Source: Bradyrhizobium murdochi
GTDB lineage: Bacteria; Pseudomonadota; Alphaproteobacteria; Rhizobiales; Xanthobacteraceae
Direction: 5' to 3'
Assembly: GCF_000472965.1 (NCBI RefSeq)
Contig: NZ_AXAU01000001.1
Coordinates: forward strand, 124,001-188,000
DNA length: 64,000 nt
The translations under genes were made by a program, and so were the position numbers. The notes beneath the pieces are model-generated. The model was not told the origin of the DNA. It did not search any database and was given only the letters and a program-made list of their open reading frames with translations. This document shows positions 17,479-25,261 of this stretch, piece by piece (the stretch's first letter is position 1; every line of letters begins with the position of its first letter).

Positions 17479-18243
17479 ATGGCCGGCGAACCCACCAAAC
17501 CCAAATCGGCAGGCGATGTTGCTTCGGCAAGAGCCGAGGCGCGCAAAGGCGGCCCGTTGCCGGAGACCAAGCCGTCGGCGGCGGAGGACATCGCAGCCTT
17601 CGTGGCGAAAGCGCGCGCGATGTCGCCGCACCGCCCGGACGCCAGGGGAAGGCTGGTCTTTGCGCTCGACGCCACCATGAGCCGGCAGCCGACCTGGGAC
17701 ATGGCCTGCGCGCTGCAGGCCGACATGTTTCGCGAGGCGGCCTCGCTCGGCAGCCTCGATATCAGGCTGGTCTATTACCGCGGCTTCAACGAATGCCGCG
17801 CCACGGGCTGGATCTCCGATTCCGCGCGACTGGCACGGCTGATGAGCCAGATCGATTGCCGGGGTGGTAATACCCAGATCGGCAAGGTGCTGTCGGAAGC
17901 GCGCCGCGAGGCGGTGGCGTCCGGCGTGCGCGCCATGGTGTTTGTCGGCGATGCCATGGAGGAGTCCGTCGACGACCTCTGCGCCAAGGCCGGTGAACTC
18001 GGCCTGCTCAAGGTGCCCGTGTTCATGTTCCAGGAAGGCCACGACCCGACCGCCGAGCAGGCGTTCCGGGAGATTGCGCGGCTCACCGGCGGCGCATGGT
18101 GCAGGTTCGACCCCGGCGCTGCGGCGCAGTTGCGCGAGTTGCTGCGCGCCGCCGCAGCCTACGCCGCCGGCGGGCGCGAAGCGCTGCTGCGGCTGTCGAA
18201 GACCGCAAGCGGCGCGGCCGCACTGATCGGCCAGATGAAGTGA
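17479..18243 (+). CDS. VWA-domain protein paired with a J-domain protein
   Basis: The 254-residue protein has no signal peptide. After a disordered N terminus (1-45) comes a von Willebrand A-like domain: LVFALDATMSRQPTW (metal-ion site D-x-T-x-S rather than the usual D-x-S-x-S), a middle VYYRGFNECRATGW with two conserved-looking cysteines, CRGGNTQIGKVL and MVFVGDAMEE. The C-terminal helix region runs from about 195 to 254. It is followed after 67 bp by a membrane J-domain gene on the same strand. I recall the two as neighbours in related genomes, so a joint role in protein assembly is possible but unproven. Confidence 0.75.
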   Translation: MAGEPTKPKSAGDVASARAEARKGGPLPETKPSAAEDIAAFVAKARAMSPHRPDARGRLVFALDATMSRQPTWDMACALQADMFREAASLGSLDIRLVYYRGFNECRATGWISDSARLARLMSQIDCRGGNTQIGKVLSEARREAVASGVRAMVFVGDAMEESVDDLCAKAGELGLLKVPVFMFQEGHDPTAEQAFREIARLTGGAWCRFDPGAAAQLRELLRAAAAYAAGGREALLRLSKTASGAAALIGQMK

Positions 18244-18310
18244 TTACGACTTTGGTTGTGACCAAACCCAGCGCCATGCTTTTCGGCGCCAGTGCCGCTA
18301 TATTAGAGCC

Positions 18311-19036
18311 ATGGCAACCCTGATTGCCGGCGTCGTCGCCGTTGTCGTTCTGTACTTGCTGCTGCAGATGTTTCGTGCAGCCAACCCGGTCGTGCTCGCG
18401 CGCGCGATCAAGATCGTGGGCGGCGTGGTGGCGCTGGCGGTCGCGGCTTTCACCGGGCTGCGCGGCGAGCTTGCGGTGGCAATTCCGCTCGGCATCTTCG
18501 GCGCCGGCCTGCTCGGCTGGTCGCCATTCGGGCCGGGCGGTTTCAGCAATATCGGCGGGATCTTCGGTGGCGCGCAGCGTTCGTCGGGGCAGGCCTCGCG
18601 CGTCCGCTCACAGTTTCTCGACATGAGTCTCGATCACGACAGCGGCGAGCTGTCGGGGCGGATCGTGGCCGGGCCGAATGCCGGGCGTTCGCTCGGCGAG
18701 TTCGACCTGCCGCAATTGATCGCGATGATACCGGCCTTCGACGCCGAGAGCGTCGCCCTACTTGAAAGCTATCTTGACCGCCGGTTTCCCGCTTGGCGTC
18801 AGAACGCGCAAGGCGATGCGGCAGGGGGGCAGCGTCGCACGGCGGCGAGCGGAAAAATGACGGAAGAGGAAGCCTATCAGATCCTTGGCCTGCAGCCGGG
18901 GGCGGGGCGTGACGACATCAGCCGGGCTCACCGCGCCCTGATGAAGAAACTGCATCCCGACCAGGGGGGCTCGACGTACCTCGCTGCCCGCGTAAACGAG
19001 GCCAAGGATACTCTTCTTCGCACGCATTCTAGCTAA
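18311..19036 (+). CDS. Membrane protein with C-terminal J domain
   Basis: The 241 residues start with two membrane segments (about 3-20 and 33-75, Gly-rich at the end), followed by a linker and a C-terminal J domain (about 185-241). The J domain has EEEAYQILGLQPGAG, RAHRALMKKLHPDQGGS with the essential HPD, and a last helix ending LLRTHSS. J domains stimulate Hsp70 ATPase, so this protein would recruit DnaK to the membrane, a layout similar to mitochondrial Pam18/Tim14. The client is unknown, and the VWA protein upstream is a possible partner. Confidence 0.85.
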   Translation: MATLIAGVVAVVVLYLLLQMFRAANPVVLARAIKIVGGVVALAVAAFTGLRGELAVAIPLGIFGAGLLGWSPFGPGGFSNIGGIFGGAQRSSGQASRVRSQFLDMSLDHDSGELSGRIVAGPNAGRSLGEFDLPQLIAMIPAFDAESVALLESYLDRRFPAWRQNAQGDAAGGQRRTAASGKMTEEEAYQILGLQPGAGRDDISRAHRALMKKLHPDQGGSTYLAARVNEAKDTLLRTHSS

Positions 19037-19240
19037 CTCCGGCTCACGCCACCGACGCTACAAACCGCGAGTTGCTTCCATGCCGTTCTCTGACTGACGC
19101 CCCATATCGCCCGCCGTTGTCCGGCGTGGTCGATCGTTCATTGCAGGGAAACCTAACCGGAAATTCTTGACGAGAAGTTTTCGCGGACCGCCTTGGGTGT
19201 GATCTCGCGAGAGCCGCCGCGACTGTGTTTGGAAAACAAC

Positions 19241-19267
19241 AAAGCCGGCGCTTGCAGCGCCGGCTTT
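19241..19267 (-). terminator. Rho-independent terminator of the carboxypeptidase gene
   Basis: AAAGCCGGCGCT and AGCGCCGGCTTT form a perfect 12-bp stem with a 3-base loop. On the minus strand it is followed by GTTGTTTTCC. It lies 24 bp past the stop of the gene ending at 19292. Confidence 0.85.
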
Positions 19268-19291
19268 GCCAAATTCAAAGAAACGTCCGGA

Positions 19292-21139
19292 TCAGTTGCG
19301 AACGGTCATGCAGGAAATGTCGGCGCGCTTCAGCGTCTTGCAAACTGCTTCGGCCTGATCGCGATCGAGACCGGCGAAGCGGGCCCGGTAGAGCGTGCGG
19401 TTGTCCTTGGCGACCACCGGCTCGGTGAAGGGATCGGCCTTGCTGAGCAGGGCGCTGGCCTTGGTGCGGGCGAGATCGATCCGCTGCTTGGCCTCGCTTT
19501 CGCTTTCGAGCGCACCAACCTGAATGATCCAGCCGGTGCGGACCACCGCCAGCGCGGCCGGCTTGGCGGCGCTGTTCTGCTGCATGGCCGGCGGCTGGGC
19601 GTGGGGTGCCGGATCGGCATAGGCCAGCGCCTGCGAGTGCGCGGCTTGCGAGGGGGGCTGTGTCAGGCTGGAAGCGGGCAACACGCCGAGCACGCCTTGT
19701 CCGGTACCGTGATTAGCCGGCTGCGGCGGCATCGCGACCCTGGCGGCTTCGGCCTTGGTCTCCGCGACCTTTGCGACGACGGCGCTGGAGGTCTCGGCGA
19801 TTTCAGGGCGAGCCGGAACGGTGTTGGTGATCGGCGGCGCCGCGGGCTGCGAGGGGCCGGCCGAAGCGAGCTTCATCGGCCCGGCCTTGACCTGAACCGT
19901 CTTCACCCTGACCGGCTTCATCGGCTCAGCCGAGCCGGGGATCGCTGATATCGGCTGGGTCTGGATAACGCCGTTGGTCAATGGTGCCGGTTCGGGCCTG
20001 ACTTGCTGCTCGAACTTGTTCTGTTCGACCTTGGCGGGCGCCGGGGGCAGGGCAGCGGCGGCGGCCGCCATCAGCGACGGCTTGGCCGGCGCGATCGAGC
20101 GGGTTGCCGGCATGGCGGCGAGTCCCGGTTCGGCGGCGGCGAGGGCGCCACCGGACTGAGCCGCTTCGGCCGGACGCGCGACCGTCTCGGCTGCGGCGAC
20201 ATCGACGCTGCCGTCGGCGGGATTGCGCTCGGTGATCGCAACGACGGTACGCTTGGTCGCGCCCTTCTCGAGGTTTTCGGCCAGCAGGCTGCGCATGGTG
20301 GCGTCGCGCGAACCGCCGCTGCGGCCGCCCAGCACCACGCCGATCAGGTGGCGGTTGCCGCGGCGCATCGAGCTTACGAGGTTGAAGCCGGACGCGCGGG
20401 TGTAGCCGGTCTTGATGCCATCGACGCCTTCGACATTGCCGAGCAGGCGATTGTGATTGCGGATCGACTGCCCCCGATAATTGAACACCGTGGTCGCGAA
20501 GTAGCGGTAGTAGCGCGGGAAGCGGTCCTGGATCGCGCGGCCGAGGATCGCCTGATCGCGCGCGGTGGTCAGTTGCTCGTCGTTGGGCAGGCCGGAGGCG
20601 TTGCGATAGGTGGTTTTGCTCATGCCGAGCGCGCGCGCCTTGCGCGTCATCAGCCTGGCGAATTCGGCTTCATCGCCGGCAATCGCTTCGGCGACCACGA
20701 CGGCGGCGTCATTGGCGGAACGCGTCACAAGGCCTTTGATGGCGTCCTCGACCTTCAGGGTCTGGCCCGGGCGCAGGCCGAGCTTGGTCGGCGCCTGCTC
20801 GGAGGCGTGCTCGGAGACTTCCATCTCGGTGTCGAGCTTCATCTTGCCTGATTCCAGGCGCTCGAACAGCAGATAGAGCGTCATGATCTTGGTCAGCGAC
20901 GCCGGACGCCGGATGCCGTCGGGATTGTTGGAGGCGAGCACCGCGCCTGAATTGCCGTCGACGATGATGGAGGAGAATTGCGGGCTATAGCTTTCGCGCG
21001 CGACGTGATGGTGGCGACGGTGCTTGGAGCGGCGCGCCTCGGCGCTCTCGCTCGAGATCAGTAGTGCTGTCGTGAAGGTAACCAGTCCGAGGGCGCACAT
21101 TCGCAATGCGCGCGAGGAAGCCAAGGTTGTACGAAGCAT
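19292..21139 (-). CDS. D-alanyl-D-alanine carboxypeptidase (DacC/PBP5-like) with SPOR domain
   Basis: This 615-residue periplasmic enzyme trims the terminal D-Ala from peptidoglycan stem peptides. It has a signal peptide (about 12-35) and all three penicillin-binding motifs: Ser81-x-x-Lys84 in PASLTKIM, Ser141-x-Asn143 in RSANDAA, and Lys243-Thr-Gly in GIKTGYTRAS. A long Pro/Ala-rich linker (about 310-530) leads to a C-terminal SPOR domain (about 535-615, starting GWIIQVGALESESEAK), which binds denuded glycan strands at the septum. This places the enzyme at the division site. Its terminator is at 19241. Confidence 0.93.
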   Translation of the reverse strand: MLRTTLASSRALRMCALGLVTFTTALLISSESAEARRSKHRRHHHVARESYSPQFSSIIVDGNSGAVLASNNPDGIRRPASLTKIMTLYLLFERLESGKMKLDTEMEVSEHASEQAPTKLGLRPGQTLKVEDAIKGLVTRSANDAAVVVAEAIAGDEAEFARLMTRKARALGMSKTTYRNASGLPNDEQLTTARDQAILGRAIQDRFPRYYRYFATTVFNYRGQSIRNHNRLLGNVEGVDGIKTGYTRASGFNLVSSMRRGNRHLIGVVLGGRSGGSRDATMRSLLAENLEKGATKRTVVAITERNPADGSVDVAAAETVARPAEAAQSGGALAAAEPGLAAMPATRSIAPAKPSLMAAAAAALPPAPAKVEQNKFEQQVRPEPAPLTNGVIQTQPISAIPGSAEPMKPVRVKTVQVKAGPMKLASAGPSQPAAPPITNTVPARPEIAETSSAVVAKVAETKAEAARVAMPPQPANHGTGQGVLGVLPASSLTQPPSQAAHSQALAYADPAPHAQPPAMQQNSAAKPAALAVVRTGWIIQVGALESESEAKQRIDLARTKASALLSKADPFTEPVVAKDNRTLYRARFAGLDRDQAEAVCKTLKRADISCMTVRN

Positions 21140-21420
21140 TTACTTCCCCGTCCCAATTTCTGTCTTGATCACCGGCTCGTGAGGCAAAATTGTGCCCACC
21201 AGCCGCTGATGGTTCCCCGTTCGAAGCGCCGGTCCGGCCATGATGTGAGGCTGGAGTGGCCGATCAGGTCGCTTTTCTAGCTAAGATGCTGTTCACAAAC
21301 AGCTTTCGGGCTGTCTGTCGGAAGGCGAACAAGTCCAGGAATCAGGTTAGGCGGAGCGAGTTTCCAAAAGATTAATTAACCGTTGCGTAAGACCCCGGGG
21401 TTTTCGTTAATTGACCGAAT

Positions 21421-21435
21421 TTGTGCGTCGCACAA
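21421..21435. promoter_or_regulatory. Perfect palindrome TTGTGC-N3-GCACAA before the phasin promoter
   Basis: This 15-bp sequence is fully symmetric (TTGTGCGTCGCACAA) and ends 6 bp before the -35 box. A second copy of the core, TGTGC-ggt-GCACA, fills the promoter spacer at 21452-21464. Two aligned sites, one covering the promoter, are what a repressor would use. From memory PhaR-type regulators bind TGC-N-GCA palindromes at phasin promoters. Confidence 0.6.
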
Positions 21436-21441
21436 GATTCC

Positions 21442-21470
21442 TTGACTTTATTGTGCGGTGCACATATAGG
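21442..21470 (+). promoter_or_regulatory. Sigma-70-type promoter of the phasin gene
   Basis: TTGACT at 21442-21447, a 17-bp spacer, and TATAGG at 21465-21470, 65 bp before the start codon. The spacer contains the second TGTGC-N3-GCACA palindrome, so an occupied operator would block RNA polymerase directly. The rest of the 21140-21534 gap holds no gene that I can support. Confidence 0.75.
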
Positions 21471-21534
21471 GGCGTTGTGGTCAGGGAGCCGGGACCTCCC
21501 GGCAATAGGAACGCTCAGTCTGGGAAAGGACTCC

Positions 21535-21876
21535 ATGATGGTCAAAATTGAAGACATTCAGAACTACGGCAAAGAGCATCTCGAATCGGTTGCCGCTTCC
21601 GCAACCAACGTGCAGAGCGGCGTTCAGGCGATCGCCACCGCTTATGGCGACTACGCGAAGAAGTCGTTCGAAGACACCAAGTCGTTTGTCGAAAAGCTCT
21701 CCGGCGTGAAGTCGCTGGACAAGGCGCTCGAAGCCCAGACCGAATTTGCGCGTTCTTCCTACGAAACTTTCGTCGCGGAATCGCAGAAGATTGCCGGCCT
21801 CTACACCGACCTCGCCAAGCAGGCCTACAAGCCCTACGAAGGCCTGGTCGCGAAGTTCACCCCGGCCGCGCACTAA
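21535..21876 (+). CDS. Phasin family protein
   Basis: Phasins coat polyhydroxyalkanoate granules. The 113-residue product is almost all amphipathic helix without cysteine, with the family's pattern YGKEHLESVAASATNVQSG, then AYGDYAKKSFED, a KLSGVKSLDKALEAQTEFAR segment and a final AKQAYKPYEGLVAKF. GGAAAGGA lies 6 bp before the ATG at 21535. The longer open frame back to 21421 would run through the promoter. A promoter with two palindromes precedes it and a strong terminator follows, so it is transcribed alone. Confidence 0.93.
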   Translation: MMVKIEDIQNYGKEHLESVAASATNVQSGVQAIATAYGDYAKKSFEDTKSFVEKLSGVKSLDKALEAQTEFARSSYETFVAESQKIAGLYTDLAKQAYKPYEGLVAKFTPAAH

Positions 21877-21918
21877 CGGCTCGCGTTTATCGTTCATTCG
21901 AGCGAGCGCTTCCAAGAC

Positions 21919-21950
21919 AAAACCCGGCCGCGACGGCCGGGTTTTTTCTT
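21919..21950 (+). terminator. Rho-independent terminator of the phasin gene
   Basis: AAAACCCGGCCG and CGGCCGGGTTTT form a 12-bp perfect stem with a 3-base loop, then the T-run continues to TTTTTTCTT. It starts 43 bp after the phasin stop. Confidence 0.92.
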
Positions 21951-22082
21951 GCAGTATTTGCGTCGCCGATTTCACGGCGTCACCATCATTGCAAGCGTAG
22001 GCACGCCGCGCGGTCGGCGCTCGCTACCGACGGACAGGGACGGTTCATTCCTCTGGGGGGCCAAACTTCAGCCCGCCTGTGG

Positions 22083-24053
22083 CTAGAACTCGGCGTGCAG
22101 GCGGCTCGAGAAGATCGAGACCGGTCCGCGATCGGCGTTGTAGGCGGGGTTTGTAATGAACTGGTAGTCGAAGGTCAGCGCCGTCCAGGTGTTCAGCTTC
22201 CAGGAATAATAAGCCTCGAAGATCCGTTCGGGGCTGTAATTGAGTCGTCCGTCGCCGATCAGGAGACCGATGCCACCGGCGGCAAGGAAATCGCGGTGCG
22301 CGGCGGAAAGTCCGTTGACGGCGCCGCCGATACCGATCGTATCGCTCGGACGACCCCAGTAGCTGCCCTTGATCGACAGGCCGCCCGACAGGCTGCGGTC
22401 GATGTCCGTGAAGGACAGGATCTGGTTTTGTCCATCGTTCCAGCTCGCACGCGCGAACAGCCCGACATCGTTGACGAGCTGCTGCTCGAGATTGACGTAG
22501 AAGCCGTATTTACCTCGGCCACGCTGGTTCGCGCCGACGATATCGTTGATATCGAGCGCGGGATTTGCTGCAGCGAGCGCCAGGACCTCGCGATAGTTGG
22601 CCGTGTTGCCGTTGTTTGCGAATGCGCCGACGCGCAACTTGCCGGGTTGATCGAAGATGGTGTGGCGCTCTTCGAACTCGACCACCGTGCCGCCGGTCTT
22701 GAAGGTGAGAACATCGCTGTTAGGCGCCGACGGCACCTGGAACAGGCCGGCGCGCACCGCCCAGTCTTTCCGGTTGAACTCGACCACCGCGCCGCGCGTA
22801 TAGCCGGGCAGGTCGGCGGGGAAATCGTAGGCCGCCGACGCCCACATCGCCCAGTTCATGAAGTCCAGGCGTGGGTCCTTTGCATAGGCGTTGCCGTCAA
22901 AGAAGTCGCCGACGGCGAAGCGGCCCACGACCACAGTGATGCGGTCGACATCGCGCTTGCCCGCAAGCTGGTTCGGCCCGTCGGCAACTTCTTCCTGCTC
23001 ACCGCCGAGGCCGAAAGTCTGCTTGAAGTAATAGCGCTGCGGACGCAGCTTTGGAAACGGCGCGCCGGCCTTCTGCGCTTCGCCATTCGAGAAGCCGGCA
23101 AGGCCCAGCGTGCCGTTGAGACCGGAGCCCTGAGCAAGCTCAGGGTTGAAATAGAATTCGCCGCCCTCCCAGAGCCGGACGCCCAGGAAAGCCGTCGTGG
23201 TCCAGGTCGCCTGCAATTGCCCGCTGCCCGGCAGGCTGAGGGGACTGGCATAGGGCGAGCGGATGGGACCATAGCCTTGAGGCAGGAATGTCGTCTGTGC
23301 ATGGACGTTCCAGTCGCTGGATTCCGGCAGCCGCGGCTTGCTGCTGACGGGCGCCATCCACGGCGTGTCGCCGAAATGGTAGTTCAGGCCGAACTTCAGC
23401 AGATGAATGCGCGGATCGACGTTGACATTGGGCAGCCCGAACTCGCTCAGGTCGTAAGCTTGGCGGGAAAGGCCGACATATTCGTACTCCGCCTTGGCGC
23501 TCCAGTTGCCGCTCAGCGCGAATTCGACGCCAAGTCCCGCGGTCCAGCCGGCATGATAGCGGCCGACCGGAAACAAGGCGTTGCCATCGATATCGTTGAC
23601 GTTGATATGGGTATGGCCCCAGGCGAAGCCGCCGGTGACGTAGGGCATGATGCGGTCGAACGCGTATCCGACGCGGCCGCGGATCGTTCCGACATAGTCG
23701 ATCGTGGTGTGAAAGGGCGTCGCCGTCAGGGCAGGGACATCCAACGGACTGGTGAAGGTCGCATCCGCTTCGATGCCGAGGACGACACGGTTTGCGAACT
23801 GTCTGTTGTAGCCGAGTTGATAACCGCCGATCAGGCCGGTGGCGCTATGCGGGAAGAACACGCCTTGTTCGGGCAGCGGATTGGTGCCGGGCCCGAAGCT
23901 CGCATCGCCATAGCCGACGTGACCGCCGACGTAGAATCCGGTCCAGTTATACAGCGTCCTTAGTGCCGGCGCTTTCAGTGGCAGGTCAGCCGCCTTGACA
24001 GGAGACCAGCTCAAGACAGCGACGGCGCTTCCGATCGCAAGAATTCGTTTCAT
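22083..24053 (-). CDS. Two-barrel porin: Omp25/31-like domain fused to OprB-like carbohydrate porin
   Basis: The 656-residue protein starts MKRILAIGSAVAVLSWSPVKA (signal peptide), with GGGGTTGGGG before the ATG. Residues about 25-255 look like an Omp25/31 or opacity-type eight-strand barrel (YNWTGFYVGGHVGYG, then IRGRVGYAFDRIMPYVTGGFAWGH, WTAGLGVEFAL, YEYVGLS, ending LLKFGLNYHFG). Residues about 265-656 look like an OprB/carbohydrate-selective porin (SSDWNVHAQTTFLPQGYG, then FGLGGEQEE, DRITVVVGRF, FMNWAMWASAAYDFPAD, and the terminal SSRLHAEF). Both parts end in the aromatic residue expected of outer-membrane strands. Fused barrels of this type probably act in sugar uptake. The fusion is a single uninterrupted frame. 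Confidence 0.82.
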   Translation of the reverse strand: MKRILAIGSAVAVLSWSPVKAADLPLKAPALRTLYNWTGFYVGGHVGYGDASFGPGTNPLPEQGVFFPHSATGLIGGYQLGYNRQFANRVVLGIEADATFTSPLDVPALTATPFHTTIDYVGTIRGRVGYAFDRIMPYVTGGFAWGHTHINVNDIDGNALFPVGRYHAGWTAGLGVEFALSGNWSAKAEYEYVGLSRQAYDLSEFGLPNVNVDPRIHLLKFGLNYHFGDTPWMAPVSSKPRLPESSDWNVHAQTTFLPQGYGPIRSPYASPLSLPGSGQLQATWTTTAFLGVRLWEGGEFYFNPELAQGSGLNGTLGLAGFSNGEAQKAGAPFPKLRPQRYYFKQTFGLGGEQEEVADGPNQLAGKRDVDRITVVVGRFAVGDFFDGNAYAKDPRLDFMNWAMWASAAYDFPADLPGYTRGAVVEFNRKDWAVRAGLFQVPSAPNSDVLTFKTGGTVVEFEERHTIFDQPGKLRVGAFANNGNTANYREVLALAAANPALDINDIVGANQRGRGKYGFYVNLEQQLVNDVGLFARASWNDGQNQILSFTDIDRSLSGGLSIKGSYWGRPSDTIGIGGAVNGLSAAHRDFLAAGGIGLLIGDGRLNYSPERIFEAYYSWKLNTWTALTFDYQFITNPAYNADRGPVSIFSSRLHAEF

Positions 24054-24114
24054 CCCCAACCCCCACGGATGGTGTGTTCTAGAGCGCGTCCCGCCAGCGA
24101 TCAATCGACGCTTT

Positions 24115-24300
24115 TCAAGCGGGCTGCACGATGGATATCTGCGCTCTCGAGCCGGGCCGAGACTTCGGGTCTTGACAATCGTCGGAGCGCTCGATCGTCG
24201 GTACGATGAACGTCCTCGCGTAAAGGTGTACCGCGAACAACGGCAACGCGAAGGTGAGCCCGAACCCGAATGCAGCAAGCAGCGTTCGAATGTAGTTCAT
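24115..24300 (-). CDS. Small membrane protein, member 1 of an unrecognised pair
   Basis: The 61-residue product has a single hydrophobic segment (about 5-28: LLAAFGFGLTFALPLFAVHLYA) followed by a short polar tail with FIVPTIERSDDCQDP and SRPGSRA. The tail is nearly the same as that of the 55-residue protein at 26324-26491, while the two hydrophobic parts have diverged. That is the pattern of purifying selection on the tail. One cysteine (in DDCQDP) is conserved. No strong ribosome-binding site precedes the ATG. I know no named family, so function is unknown. Confidence 0.6.
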   Translation of the reverse strand: MNYIRTLLAAFGFGLTFALPLFAVHLYARTFIVPTIERSDDCQDPKSRPGSRAQISIVQPA

Positions 24301-24371
24301 GCTGGTCGTCTCGATCGCTCATGGGACATAGATGTTCAGTGACGGCCTCGGCGCTACTCGGCCCATCGGCA

Positions 24372-24644
24372 TCAGGGATCATGGTACTGTCCGATTGTCT
24401 CCTCGCCATGACCCTTCAATGCCGCCGCCAGGCATCGGAGCATCGTCTTTCCATCGAACGGCTTGGTCAGGAAATCGACGGCTCCCGCGTCAAACGCCCG
24501 GGCGCGCTCGGCGTCTTCGGGGAAGGCGGTAATGAAGATGATGGGTGTCGTCAGTCCTCTGGCGCGCAATGTGGACTGCAGTTCGAGCCCGGTCATGTTC
24601 GGCATGCGAACGTCGACGATCAGGCATGAGGTATGGTTCAGGTG
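24372..24644 (-). pseudogene. Response-regulator receiver remnant (N terminus deleted)
   Basis: In frame without a proper start, this encodes LNHTSCLIVDVRMPNMTGLEL, whose Asp (24612-24614) is the usual phosphoacceptor. It goes on with TPIIFITAFPED and AGAVDFLTKPF, the conserved Thr/Lys regions of a receiver. The first 45 or so residues of the domain are missing. Upstream the frame meets the truncated kinase and a stop. The only ATG (24605) comes after the phosphoacceptor, so no functional receiver can be made. Confidence 0.78.
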
Positions 24645-25054
24645 TTGGCGTGCGCCAGCTCCGTTTGCGCCTCATGAAGTGCAATCGCGGCCGATTGGTT
24701 CTTGAGCGCAAGGTAGGTCGACGCCAGGACGGCCGAGAGGCTGATAACGAGATTGATAAAGCCTGACGCCGGGGATGTTTCTTCGCGCGACAGGAAATAG
24801 CTCAGGATCGTCAGGGCGACGCAGGCCAGCGCGACGACGAGCACGCCTCGTCGCTCGAAGACGCGAATAGCGATCAGTATGACCGCGACGTAGAGCACGG
24901 CGATCGCGACTTCCAATCGCGTCAGCGTATCGGCGACGAAGATTGCAGAAGCTATGAGAACTGCGGCAACGAGATGAACCGGCGCTTCGGTCGCCTTTCG
25001 AGCCGGCCGTGGGCGCGCGATCGATTTCGGCTCGGTGCGGACAGTCAGATCCAT
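24638..25054 (-). pseudogene. Sensor histidine kinase fragment (membrane domain only)
   Basis: The 138 codons encode a basic N terminus, four membrane segments (about residues 24-115: LVAAVLIASAIFVADT, AIAVLYVAVILIAI, GVLVVALACVALTILSYF, GFINLVISLSAVLASTYL) and the beginning of the helix that leads into the HisKA domain (ALHEAQTELAHAN). It then stops at 24638, where HisKA and the ATPase domain would normally follow. The next codons, in another frame, are a receiver domain. A deletion has therefore removed the catalytic core of the kinase and the start of its regulator. Confidence 0.75.
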
Positions 25055-25160
25055 TCGGTCATTGCATTGCGCATGGGCTCGGCAAGGCTGCCGGGTTCCT
25101 GTCGATGGCGTACGTCTTGTGCGCAGCCGTCCGGAACCTGTGTGGAGGCTAAACCCTACG

Positions 25161-25187
25161 ATATCCTGCAATTTCCGCCTAGGATAT
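25161..25187. promoter_or_regulatory. Inverted repeat upstream of the DUF1194 gene
   Basis: ATATCCT and AGGATAT (7-bp perfect arms, 13-bp spacer) lie 75 bp before the start at 25262. It could be an operator or a leader structure, and the centre-to-centre spacing of two helical turns favours protein binding. Confidence 0.4.
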
Positions 25188-25261
25188 GAGGTGTGCAGGC
25201 CGCCGCATCGCGGCCACTTTCTGCGTGGCATCATCCTCATGAAACGACTGGGAGGACCACC

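Noticed and set aside
22095..23963. A 622-codon open frame antisense to the double-barrel porin
   Set aside because: It arises from codon bias of the porin; the sense product has a signal peptide and barrel strands, the antisense one has no recognisable fold.
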